NCBI RefSeq assembly: GCF_035653575.1
Contig: NZ_DASRBQ010000034.1
Coordinates: 12,052 to 76,051, forward strand
Direction of reading: 5' to 3'
DNA from: Actinocrinis sp035653575
Lineage (GTDB): Bacteria; Actinomycetota; Actinomycetes; Streptomycetales; Catenulisporaceae
Length of the DNA stretch: 64,000 nt
Shown here: one piece after another, positions 56,532 to 64,000 of the stretch
Numbering within the stretch: the first letter of the stretch is position 1
Layout of the letters: every line of letters starts with the position of its first letter
Notes under the pieces: model-generated
The model's input: the letters and a program-made list of their open reading frames with translations, nothing else
What the model was told of the DNA's origin: nothing
The model's database searches: none
Position numbers and translations under genes: made by a program

Positions 56532-57436
56532 CGGGCCACGGTGTCGCGCGCCTGGTCGATCGAGGGGTGGGCGCGCAGCGCGGCGAGGACCTCGAGTACC
56601 AGGCCGTCGTCCGTGATCGGCGCGGACAGCAGCTCGCGCAGGCGGGCCGACTCGGTGTCCGTAGACGCCAGGGCGTAGAGCGTCGGCAGGGTCGGGACGC
56701 CCTCGCGCAGGTCGGTGCCGGGGGTCTTGCCGGACTGGTCCGAGTCGCTGGCGATGTCGAGCACGTCGTCGGAGAGCTGGAACGCGACGCCGAACACCTC
56801 GCCGAAGCGGGTGAGCGTCTCGACCACCGGGGCCGGGGCGCCGGAAAGCAGCGCGCCGAAGCGGGCGCTGGTGGCGATCAGCGAGCCGGTCTTGTCCACC
56901 AGCACACTGAGATAGTGGTCGATCGCGGCCTGGCCGTCCTTGGGTCCGATGCACTCGTTGATCTGGCCGGTCACCAGGCGCTCGAAGGTCTCCGCCTGAA
57001 GCCGCACCGCCTCGGGTCCGAGGTCGGCCAGGATCTGCGAGGCGCGGGCGAACAGGAAGTCGCCGGTGAGGATCGCGATCGAGTTGTCCCAGCGCGCATT
57101 GGCCGTGGGCACGCCGCGGCGCAGCGGGGCCTCGTCCATCACGTCGTCGTGGTAGAGCGTGGCCAGGTGAGTCAGCTCGACGACGGCGGCCGCGGGGACG
57201 ACGCCGGGCGCGGTGTGGTCGCCGAACTCGGCCGCGAGCAGGGTCAGCAGCGGACGGAACCGCTTGCCGCCCGCGTTGACTAGGTGGCTCGCGGTCTCGG
57301 CGATGAACGGGTGATCGCTGCGCGCCGAGGCCCGCAGCAGCTCCTCGACCGCGCCGAGTCCGTCGCGGATGCGCTGTTCGAGCGCCGGGTCGGTCACCGC
57401 GAGCCGGAACGGCTCGGTCGCCACCTGCACGCCCAC
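56429..57436 (-). CDS. Polyprenyl diphosphate synthase (menaquinone side chain)
   Basis: This 335-residue trans-prenyltransferase has the first Asp-rich motif in LYHDDVMDEA near residue 100 and the second in QLSDDVLDIASD near 225. GGKRFRP near 57 is also conserved. Long-chain members make hepta- to nonaprenyl diphosphate, and in actinomycetes this is the side chain of menaquinone. Its place beside the nuo operon, whose product reduces menaquinone, fits that role. GTG 57436 is the start used. GTG 57430 is an in-frame alternative. Confidence 0.92.
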   Translation of the reverse strand: MGVQVATEPFRLAVTDPALEQRIRDGLGAVEELLRASARSDHPFIAETASHLVNAGGKRFRPLLTLLAAEFGDHTAPGVVPAAAVVELTHLATLYHDDVMDEAPLRRGVPTANARWDNSIAILTGDFLFARASQILADLGPEAVRLQAETFERLVTGQINECIGPKDGQAAIDHYLSVLVDKTGSLIATSARFGALLSGAPAPVVETLTRFGEVFGVAFQLSDDVLDIASDSDQSGKTPGTDLREGVPTLPTLYALASTDTESARLRELLSAPITDDGLVLEVLAALRAHPSIDQARDTVARYAEEARELLASLPDNSAKDTLLALCEIVSSRTV

Positions 57437-57534
57437 GACTCTCGCCTTCCGTTTTCACGATGTCTGCACACGTCGGGTCCACGCTAATGCATCCGATCCG
57501 ATACCGGTGCACCGGTCCGGCCGGGTTACGCGAA

Positions 57535-57567
57535 ACGGCGGCAGAGGATCGGATCCTCTGCCGCCGT
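57535..57567 (-). terminator. Terminator hairpin at the end of the nuo operon
   Basis: A perfect 15-base stem (57535-57549 with 57553-57567) closes on a three-base loop, 12 bases past the nuoN stop on the minus strand. TTCG follows. The structure separates nuoN from the polyprenyl synthase gene. Confidence 0.8.
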
Positions 57568-57579
57568 GACGACGAACGG

Positions 57580-59184
57580 TTATCGGGCGAGCACCGCGGC
57601 GGCGTTGGACAGGTGCAGCAGCACCGCCGGCGCGACGCCCATCGCGACCGTTGCCAGCGCCGCGACCGCGAGCGCGGTCTTGACCGCCACGGACGGGTTG
57701 GCGATGGTAGGGCCGTCCGGCAGCGGGTCGGAGAAGAACATCACCACGACCACGCGCAGGTAGAAGAACGCCGCTACCGCGCTCGCCAGCACCGCCACGA
57801 TCACCAGCTGCGGCGCGCCGGACGCCAGCGCAGCCTGGAAGACCGCGAACTTGCCCACGAAGATGCTGGTGAACGGGATGCCCGCGAAGGCCAGCAGGAA
57901 CACCGACATCAGCGCCGCGGGGATCGGCGCGCTCTTGCCAAGGCCGGCCCAGCGGGACAGGTCCGTGGCCTCGACGCCGCCGGCGTCACGCACGAGGGTG
58001 ACCACCGCGAACGAGCCGACCAGCGCGATGCCGTACACCGGCAGGAAGAACAGCAGCGAAGCCAGCGCGTCGCGGCCGGTCGAGACCAGCGCCATGATGA
58101 GGTAACCGGCGTTGAGGATCGCCGAGTACGCGAGCAGCCGCTTGATGTCCCGCTGCGTCAGCGCCAGGATGCCGCCGACCACCATGGTCAGGATCGCCAC
58201 GATCTCGATGACCGGTCGCCACACGTCGATCGAACCGGCCAGTCCGACATCCAGCACCCGCACCAGCGCACCGAACGCGGCGATCTTCGTCGCGGCCGCC
58301 ATGAAGCCGGTGATCGGGGTCGGAGCGCCCTGATAGACGTCGGGGGTCCACATGTGGAACGGCGCCGCGCCGACCTTGAACAGCAGACCCATGCCAAGCA
58401 GCGCGATACCCGTGTACAGCAGCGCCGGGCCGTGCGCGTGCGCCGCGACGGCTTGCGCGATGCCCGGGTTCTTCGGGTCGCCGTCCGAGAGCTGCACCGA
58501 GCCCGCGTAGCCGTACAGCAGCGCCGCGCCGTACAGGAAGAACGCCGAAGAGAACGCGCCGAGCAGGAAGTACTTAAGCGCCGCCTCCTGGGAGAGCAGT
58601 CGGCGGTGGCGCGCCAGCCCGCAGACGAGGTACAGCGGCAGGCTGAGCACTTCCAGCGCGACGAACATCGCCAGTAGGTCGTTGGCTGCCGGGAACAGCA
58701 GCATCCCGCCGATCGAGAACAGCACCAGCGGGTAGACCTCGGTGGTCAGCCAGCCGGCCCGCACCGCCTCGCGCTCCTGCTGCGAGCCGGGCACCGAACC
58801 GCCCTGCGCCGCGAACGCGTCCTGGCCGCCCTCGGTGCGCCGCTCGGCGATCACCAGCACCGCGATGAACGCGATGACCAGGATGGTGCCCTGGAAGAAC
58901 AGCGTGGTCTTGTCGACCGCGACCGCGCCCGCCGCCGCGATGCTGCCCGGCGTGTTGTGCAGCGCGATCACCGCGGCGAACGCGGCGGCCAAGGCGACCA
59001 GGGTCAGCCCCACCTGCAGCCGGTAGCGGGCCTTGCGCGGCCCGAACGCCTCCACCAGCACGCCCACGGTCGCCGCGCCGAGCACGATGAGCATCGGCGA
59101 GAGCTTGCCCCACTCCACATGCGGAGCGGTGAACGGGGCGGTGGTGGACGCGGTCGTGGCGGCGGCGAGGATGGACGACGACAT
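57580..59184 (-). CDS. nuoN: NADH-quinone oxidoreductase subunit N
   Basis: This 534-residue antiporter-like membrane subunit of complex I has about 14 hydrophobic segments. Conserved proton-pathway features include KYFLLGAFSSAFFLYGAALLYG near residue 205 and LLFKVGAAPFHMWTPDVYQGAPTP near 270. Its ATG at 59184 overlaps the nuoM stop. GTG 59187 is also possible. It is the last gene of the operon and is followed by a strong hairpin. Confidence 0.95.
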   Translation of the reverse strand: MSSSILAAATTASTTAPFTAPHVEWGKLSPMLIVLGAATVGVLVEAFGPRKARYRLQVGLTLVALAAAFAAVIALHNTPGSIAAAGAVAVDKTTLFFQGTILVIAFIAVLVIAERRTEGGQDAFAAQGGSVPGSQQEREAVRAGWLTTEVYPLVLFSIGGMLLFPAANDLLAMFVALEVLSLPLYLVCGLARHRRLLSQEAALKYFLLGAFSSAFFLYGAALLYGYAGSVQLSDGDPKNPGIAQAVAAHAHGPALLYTGIALLGMGLLFKVGAAPFHMWTPDVYQGAPTPITGFMAAATKIAAFGALVRVLDVGLAGSIDVWRPVIEIVAILTMVVGGILALTQRDIKRLLAYSAILNAGYLIMALVSTGRDALASLLFFLPVYGIALVGSFAVVTLVRDAGGVEATDLSRWAGLGKSAPIPAALMSVFLLAFAGIPFTSIFVGKFAVFQAALASGAPQLVIVAVLASAVAAFFYLRVVVVMFFSDPLPDGPTIANPSVAVKTALAVAALATVAMGVAPAVLLHLSNAAAVLAR

Positions 59185-60776
59185 CACTGCCCGCTCCCAT
59201 TCGCTTGGGCGACACTGTTTTGACCGGCGCCGTGCGGCGCCTGGTTCGTGATCTGCACCTGCGCCGGAATCTGGTTGACCGCCGGGTTGATGTAATTCGT
59301 CAGGATGCTGGGCACGAAGCCGAGCGCGATGATCAGCGCCAGCAGCGGGCCGATCACCGCCAGCTCACGCGGGTTCAGATCCCGGAAGCCCTCCACCGGC
59401 TTGGCCACCGGCCCGGTCATCGTGCGCTGATACAGCCACAGGATGTACAGCGCCGCCAGCACGATCGAGGTGGTGGCGATGATCGCGGCGACCGGGTACT
59501 TCTCGAAGGTGCCGACCAGGACCAGGAACTCCGAGACGAAGGAGGACAGGCCAGGCAGCGCCAGCGAGGACAAGCCGGTCACCAGGAAGGTGCCGGCGAG
59601 CAGCGGCGCCACCTTCTGCACTCCGCCGTAGGCGTCGATCGAGGCAGACCGGCGCCGCGAGACCATGAACCCGGCGAGCAGGAACAGCGCGCCGGTGGAC
59701 AGGCCGTGGTTCACCATGTACAGCGTCGCGCCGACCTCGCCGCGCGCGGTCAGCGCGAACACGCCGATGGTGATCAGGCCGAAGTGCGAGACCGAGGTGT
59801 ACGCGATCAGCCGCATCATGTCGGTCTGGCCGATCGCCAGCAGCGCGCCGTAGATCGTGCTGATCACCGCGAGCACCAGCACCAGCGGAGTGAAGTAATG
59901 CGAGGCGTGCGGGAAGAGCTCGAGGCAGAACCGCAGCATCCCGAAGGTGCCGATCTTGTCCAGCACGCCGACCAGCAGCACCGCGGTGCCCGGGGTCGCC
60001 TCTGAGGCGGCGTCAGGCAGCCAGGTGTGGAACGGCCACAGCGGCGCCTTGACCGCGAAGGCCACGAAGAAGCCGAGGAACAGCCACTTCTCGGTGCCGC
60101 TCGCCATGGTCAGGTTGCCACTGGCCACGGCCTTCGAGAGCGTCTCGAAGTTGAACGTGCCACCGACGGCCGAGCGCGTCCCGACCACGTAAAGACCGAT
60201 CACCGCGGCCAGCATGAGCAGGCCGCCGAGCAGGTTGTAGAGCAGGAACTTCACCGCCGCGTACGACCTGCGCGCCCCGCCGAACGAGCCGATCAGGAAG
60301 TACGCCGGGATCAGCGTCGCCTCGAAGATGACGTAGAACAGGAAGATGTCGGTGGCCGCGAAGACCCCGAGCATCAGCGTCTCCAGGGCCAGCAGCAACG
60401 CGAAGAAGCTGCGCACCGAGCGCTTGGACTCGGCCGGGGAGTCCTGCGGCGTCTCGGTGTCGTGCCAGGAGGCAAGGATCACCACCGGCACGAGCACCGC
60501 GGTCATCAGGATCAGCACCAGGGCCACCCCGTCCACCGCGACCGCGTAGTCGATGTGGAAGGTGGGGATCCAGGCGTACTTCTCCGAGAGCTGGAAGCGC
60601 GGGCCGCCGGTCTTGAACGCGACCGCCGAGGCGATCGCGAAGCCGAGACTGATCAGCGAGGCGAGCAGCGCGATCGGCCTTGCCAGGGCCGCGCGCTCCT
60701 TCGGCAGCACGGCGATCGCGGCGACGCCGGCCAGCGGCACCCCGATCGTCGTGCTCAGGTAGGGGAAGGAAGACAT
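59184..60776 (-). CDS. nuoM: NADH-quinone oxidoreductase subunit M
   Basis: This 530-residue antiporter-like membrane subunit of complex I has the conserved Glu in FYVIFEATLIPAYFLIG near residue 145 and FAVKAPLWPFHTWLPDAASEATP near 240, with the pathway Lys. MVNHGLSTGALFLLAG also matches the family. ATG 60776 has AAAGGA upstream. It lies 14 bases after nuoL. Confidence 0.96.
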   Translation of the reverse strand: MSSFPYLSTTIGVPLAGVAAIAVLPKERAALARPIALLASLISLGFAIASAVAFKTGGPRFQLSEKYAWIPTFHIDYAVAVDGVALVLILMTAVLVPVVILASWHDTETPQDSPAESKRSVRSFFALLLALETLMLGVFAATDIFLFYVIFEATLIPAYFLIGSFGGARRSYAAVKFLLYNLLGGLLMLAAVIGLYVVGTRSAVGGTFNFETLSKAVASGNLTMASGTEKWLFLGFFVAFAVKAPLWPFHTWLPDAASEATPGTAVLLVGVLDKIGTFGMLRFCLELFPHASHYFTPLVLVLAVISTIYGALLAIGQTDMMRLIAYTSVSHFGLITIGVFALTARGEVGATLYMVNHGLSTGALFLLAGFMVSRRRSASIDAYGGVQKVAPLLAGTFLVTGLSSLALPGLSSFVSEFLVLVGTFEKYPVAAIIATTSIVLAALYILWLYQRTMTGPVAKPVEGFRDLNPRELAVIGPLLALIIALGFVPSILTNYINPAVNQIPAQVQITNQAPHGAGQNSVAQANGSGQ

Positions 60777-60790
60777 GCGCGCGCGTCCTT

Positions 60791-62728
60791 TCAGGCTTTG
60801 ACCAGGAGCAGGGCCACGACGAACAGGGCCGCGCCGCCGAACATGGACAGGGCGTAAGAGCGGACGAAGCCGTTCTGCAGCCGGCGGAACCGGCCAGAGG
60901 AGCCGCCGAGGCCCGCGGCCACGCCGTTGACCACGCCGTCCACGCCGCGCAGGTCGAAGTAGACCAGCAGCCGGGTCAGCCACTGCCCGGTGCGCATGAA
61001 GGCCGCCTCGTTGAACGCGTCGCCGTAAAGGTCGCGACGGGCCGCGCGGGTGAGCGGCGAGCCGGCCGGGGCGATGGCCGGGACCGGACGGGCCTTGGTG
61101 CCGTAGAGCCGCCAGGCGTACCCGACGCCGAGCACCACGACCGCCAGGGTGATCCCGGACAGCGCCCAGGTGTTGATCGGCGAGTGGCCCTCGGCGCGAC
61201 CGGTGACCGGCTCCAGCCAGTTCGTGAAGGCCGAGCCGATGCTGAACAGGCCGCCCGCGAACGCCGAGCCGACGGCGAGCAGGATCATCGGGATGGTCAT
61301 CGTCTTGGGCGACTCGTGCGGGTGCGGTTCGTGCCCGTGCTCGTCCTCGACCCAGCGCTTCTCGCCGAGGAAGGTCATCAGCATCACGCGGGTCATGTAG
61401 AACGCGGTGATCAGCGCGCCGAGCAGTGCGGTGCAGCCGAGGATCCAGCCGGAGGTGCCGCCCTGCGCGAACGCCGCCTCGATGATCTTGTCCTTCGAGA
61501 AGTATCCGGAGAACGGCGGGCAGCCGATGATCGCCAGGTAGCCGAGCGCGAAGGTGAAGCAGGTGACCTTCATGTACTTCCACAGGCCGCCGTAGTGGCG
61601 CATGTCCACGTCGTCGTTCATGCCGTGCATGACCGATCCGGCACCGAGGAACAGCCCGGCCTTGAAGAAGCCGTGCAGGACCAGGTGCATGATCGCGAAG
61701 ACGTAGCCGATCGGGCCGAGGCCAGCACCGAGGATCATGTAGCCGATCTGCGACATCGTCGAACCGGCCAGGGCCTTCTTGATGTCGTCCTTGGCGCAAC
61801 CGATGATCGCACCCATCATCAGCGTGATCGCGCCGACGATGGTCACCAGCAGGCGCGCGTTCGGCGAGATGTCGAAGATGACGTGCGATCTGACGATCAG
61901 GTAGACGCCCGCGGTCACCATGGTGGCCGCGTGAATCAGGGCGCTGACCGGGGTCGGGCCCTCCATCGCGTCCAGCAGCCAGGACTGCAGCGGGAACTGC
62001 GCCGACTTGCCGCAGGCGGCCAGCAGCAGCATCAGCCCGATGCCGAGGATCGTGTTGCGGTCGACGGTGGAGGCCTTGTTGAACACGTCGCTGAACGCGA
62101 AGCCGCCGAACGTGGTGTACATCAGCATCACGCCGACGGACAGGCCGATGTCGCCGACCCGGTTGACGATGAACGCCTTCTTCGCCGCGACCGCCGCCGA
62201 GGGCTTGTGCTGCCAGAACCCGATCAGCAGGTACGAGGCGAGGCCCACGCCCTCCCAGCCCGCGTACAGCAGCAGGTAGTTGTTCGCGAGGACCAGCACC
62301 AGCATCGCGGCCAGGAACAGGTTCAGGTAGCCGAAGAACTTGCGCCGGTTCTCGTCATGGGCCATGTAGCCCACCGAGTAGATGTGGATCAGCGAGCCGA
62401 CCCCGGTGATCAGCAGCACGAAGGTCATCGAGAGCTGATCGAGGTGGAAGCCCGCGTCCGCGGAGAAGCCCGGCACCGGAACCCAGGTGTACACGTGCTG
62501 GTCGTACGAGCGCGCGTCACCGGGCTTGCCGAGCAGCGAGAAGAACAGCACCGCGCCGAGGGCGAAGGAGCCGAGCGCGGCCAGGCAGCCGAGCAGGTGG
62601 CCCCACCGGTTCGTGCGCTTCCCGCCGATCAGCAGGATCGCCGCCCCGATCATCGGCAGCGCGACGACCCACGCGGTGAGCGTGAAGACGCCGGTCGCCG
62701 CGACCGGGGCGTAAGTCGAGGGTGGCAT
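60791..62728 (-). CDS. nuoL: NADH-quinone oxidoreductase subunit L
   Basis: This 645-residue largest antiporter-like subunit of complex I carries GWEGVGLASYLLIGFW with the pathway Glu near residue 150. KSAQFPLQSWLLDAMEGPTPVSALIHAATMV, near 245, is split here between conserved Lys and His. The C-terminal part includes the lateral helix and a final membrane segment. ATG 62728 is the start, 17 bases past nuoK. Confidence 0.96.
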   Translation of the reverse strand: MPPSTYAPVAATGVFTLTAWVVALPMIGAAILLIGGKRTNRWGHLLGCLAALGSFALGAVLFFSLLGKPGDARSYDQHVYTWVPVPGFSADAGFHLDQLSMTFVLLITGVGSLIHIYSVGYMAHDENRRKFFGYLNLFLAAMLVLVLANNYLLLYAGWEGVGLASYLLIGFWQHKPSAAVAAKKAFIVNRVGDIGLSVGVMLMYTTFGGFAFSDVFNKASTVDRNTILGIGLMLLLAACGKSAQFPLQSWLLDAMEGPTPVSALIHAATMVTAGVYLIVRSHVIFDISPNARLLVTIVGAITLMMGAIIGCAKDDIKKALAGSTMSQIGYMILGAGLGPIGYVFAIMHLVLHGFFKAGLFLGAGSVMHGMNDDVDMRHYGGLWKYMKVTCFTFALGYLAIIGCPPFSGYFSKDKIIEAAFAQGGTSGWILGCTALLGALITAFYMTRVMLMTFLGEKRWVEDEHGHEPHPHESPKTMTIPMILLAVGSAFAGGLFSIGSAFTNWLEPVTGRAEGHSPINTWALSGITLAVVVLGVGYAWRLYGTKARPVPAIAPAGSPLTRAARRDLYGDAFNEAAFMRTGQWLTRLLVYFDLRGVDGVVNGVAAGLGGSSGRFRRLQNGFVRSYALSMFGGAALFVVALLLVKA

Positions 62729-62745
62729 CGTCGGCTGTCCCTCTC

Positions 62746-63045
62746 TCAGTACTTGAGCAGGTTGGCGTCGTCGACCGAGGCCGAGCGGCGGGTGCGGAAG
62801 ACGGTGATGATGATCGCGAGGCCGACCACGACCTCGGCGGCCGCGACCACCATGGTGAAGAACGCGATGATCTGGCCGTCGAGCCGCCCGTGCATCCGGG
62901 AGAAGGTGACGAAGGCCAGGTTGGCGGCGTTCAGCATCAGCTCGATGCACATGAACACCACGATCGCGTTGCGCCGGATCAGCACGCCGAGCGCGCCGAG
63001 GCTGAACAGGATCGCCGAGAGGTACAGGTAGTTGTCCGGGTTCAT
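62746..63045 (-). CDS. nuoK: NADH-quinone oxidoreductase subunit K
   Basis: This 99-residue three-helix subunit of complex I has the membrane-embedded Glu in VVFMCIELMLNAANLAF near residue 35 and the second Glu in VVAAAEVVVGLA near 71. The length is typical. ATG 63045 overlaps the nuoJ stop by four bases. Confidence 0.96.
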   Translation of the reverse strand: MNPDNYLYLSAILFSLGALGVLIRRNAIVVFMCIELMLNAANLAFVTFSRMHGRLDGQIIAFFTMVVAAAEVVVGLAIIITVFRTRRSASVDDANLLKY

Positions 63046-63941
63046 GCCTCGACCTCCTCGTGCCGGCCGGAACCGTTCGCGTCGGCATGGGCGCCGGTCG
63101 CGCCGCCCACGTTCGTGGCGCCGCCGTTCGTGCCCTCGCGCGGCTGCGGGACCGGCAGCGGCTTGATGTCACGCAGCTCGCCCTGGGCGCGCAGCGTGCG
63201 GTTGACGCTGAGCGGCGCGATGCTGCCGTCGGGCAGCAGGGCCGGGGTGTCGACCGCGTTGTGCTGCGCGTAGACGCCGGGGTTCGGCAGCGGAGTGACG
63301 ATGACGCTCGGGTCCTTCGCGTAGCGCTTGAACCGGTCCGCCGCCAGCTCCTTCTGCGTCTTGCGGGCGGTGACCCGCTCGCGGTGCGCCAGGACCATCG
63401 CGCCGATCGCGGAGGTGATCAGCACCGCCGAGGAGACTTCGAAGGCCCAGAAGTAGCGGGCGAACAGCAGGTGCGCCAGCGAGGGGACGTTGCCGCCGGC
63501 CGCCGCGTTCGCCTGGTCCATTCCGGCGAACGGGCCGAGCTTGGCGTGCGCGAAGACGCCCAGCAGGATCGCGGCGAAGCACACCGCGACCAGGACCGCC
63601 GCCCAGCGCTGGCCGCGGATCGACTCGGACAGCGACTCGGCCGCGTCGATACCGATCAGCATCAGCACGAACAGGAACAGCATCATGATCGCGCCGGTGT
63701 AGACGATGATCTGCACGAAGCCCAGGAACGGCCCCTGCTCGATGATGTAGAACACGCCGAGGCTGAACATGGTCAGCACCAGCCACAGCGCGGAGTGCAC
63801 CGCGTTGCGGGAGAACAGCATGCCCAGCGCACCGGCCAGGGCGATCGGGCCGAGGATCCAGAAGATGATCGTCTCGCCCGCGCCGACCCGATTGACCGTG
63901 TCGCTCGCGGCCTGGGCGAACAGCACTGCTTCGTGCGTCAC
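63042..63941 (-). CDS. nuoJ: NADH-quinone oxidoreductase subunit J
   Basis: This 299-residue subunit has five membrane segments in residues 25-190, including VQIIVYTGAIMMLFLFVLMLIG, the conserved helix with its pi-bulge. A hydrophilic extension of about 100 residues, Pro/Gly/Asn-rich at the end, follows. Such an extension is common in actinobacterial NuoJ and absent in E. coli. GTG 63941 overlaps the nuoI stop as GTGA. Confidence 0.94.
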   Translation of the reverse strand: MTHEAVLFAQAASDTVNRVGAGETIIFWILGPIALAGALGMLFSRNAVHSALWLVLTMFSLGVFYIIEQGPFLGFVQIIVYTGAIMMLFLFVLMLIGIDAAESLSESIRGQRWAAVLVAVCFAAILLGVFAHAKLGPFAGMDQANAAAGGNVPSLAHLLFARYFWAFEVSSAVLITSAIGAMVLAHRERVTARKTQKELAADRFKRYAKDPSVIVTPLPNPGVYAQHNAVDTPALLPDGSIAPLSVNRTLRAQGELRDIKPLPVPQPREGTNGGATNVGGATGAHADANGSGRHEEVEA

Positions 63942-64000
63942 TGGTTCGCTCCCTCGGAAACCGCCTTCGAGCGGGTGTCCAGCTCGGGACCGCGGACGTA
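63938..64000 (-). CDS. nuoI: NADH-quinone oxidoreductase subunit I, C-terminal fragment
   Basis: Only the last 20 codons are in the window; they include YVRGPELDTRSKAVSEGANQ. The assignment rests on position immediately upstream of nuoJ in the conserved nuo order and the GTGA overlap, since the iron-sulfur motifs lie outside the window. Confidence 0.75.
   Translation of the reverse strand, partial: YVRGPELDTRSKAVSEGANQ

Noticed and set aside
60680..63031. Plus-strand open frame of 783 codons antisense to nuoL and nuoM
   Set aside because: Low-complexity Arg/Asp/Gln-rich translation with no motif; the minus strand encodes unmistakable complex I subunits.

Overview
This window is high-GC actinomycete DNA, most like Streptomycetales or Catenulisporales. 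The signs are strong GC bias at third positions, many GTG starts, four-base stop/start overlaps, rare TTA codons, an Sfp-type carrier-protein transferase inside a cluster, and an actinobacterial nuo operon next to a polyprenyl diphosphate synthase and a KorAB pair. I cannot name the species.

Bases 1-18,227 (+) hold three collinear modular type I polyketide synthase (PKS) genes and a type II thioesterase. The first gene is cut by the window edge and ends in a fully reducing AT-DH-ER-KR-ACP module predicted to use methylmalonyl-CoA. The second is KS-KR-ACP-KS-AT-DH-KR-ACP. The third is KS-ACP. Two of these modules keep the linkers that normally flank the acyltransferase (AT) but have no AT. Bases 18,233-22,090 are mixed: a lipoprotein with an HNH-like motif, a striking repeat and hairpin region, a VOC protein, an ECF sigma factor with an apparent frameshift, and two small proteins.

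Bases 22,091-35,980 (-) are a lipid-starter and tailoring arm. In order of transcription it encodes a fatty-acyl-AMP ligase, two acyl-CoA dehydrogenase homologues, an ACP, a KS-AT-ACP PKS, a ketosynthase III, a phosphopantetheinyl transferase, an FAD monooxygenase, an alpha/beta hydrolase and a membrane protein. A three-gene ABC exporter (36,202-38,992, +) is divergent from it. A secreted beta-propeller protein and a DUF4231-like membrane protein follow.

Bases 41,289-49,530 are a third arm. It has an FkbH-like glyceryl-ACP synthase, a discrete ACP, a ketosynthase III with Ser instead of Cys, a class-II aminoacyl-tRNA-synthetase-like amino acid:carrier-protein ligase, a LuxR-type regulator, a second type II thioesterase, another alpha/beta hydrolase and a lone acyl-CoA carboxylase epsilon subunit. 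I infer one biosynthetic locus in which an activated and probably desaturated fatty acid is extended by PKS modules and combined with a three-carbon and/or amino-acid unit carried on a discrete ACP.

Bases 49,704-64,000 are ordinary chromosome: 2-oxoacid:ferredoxin oxidoreductase (korAB), an APC permease, RarD, polyprenyl diphosphate synthase, and nuoN-M-L-K-J-I (-), with the last cut by the window edge. No tRNA, rRNA, CRISPR array or transposase gene was recognised.
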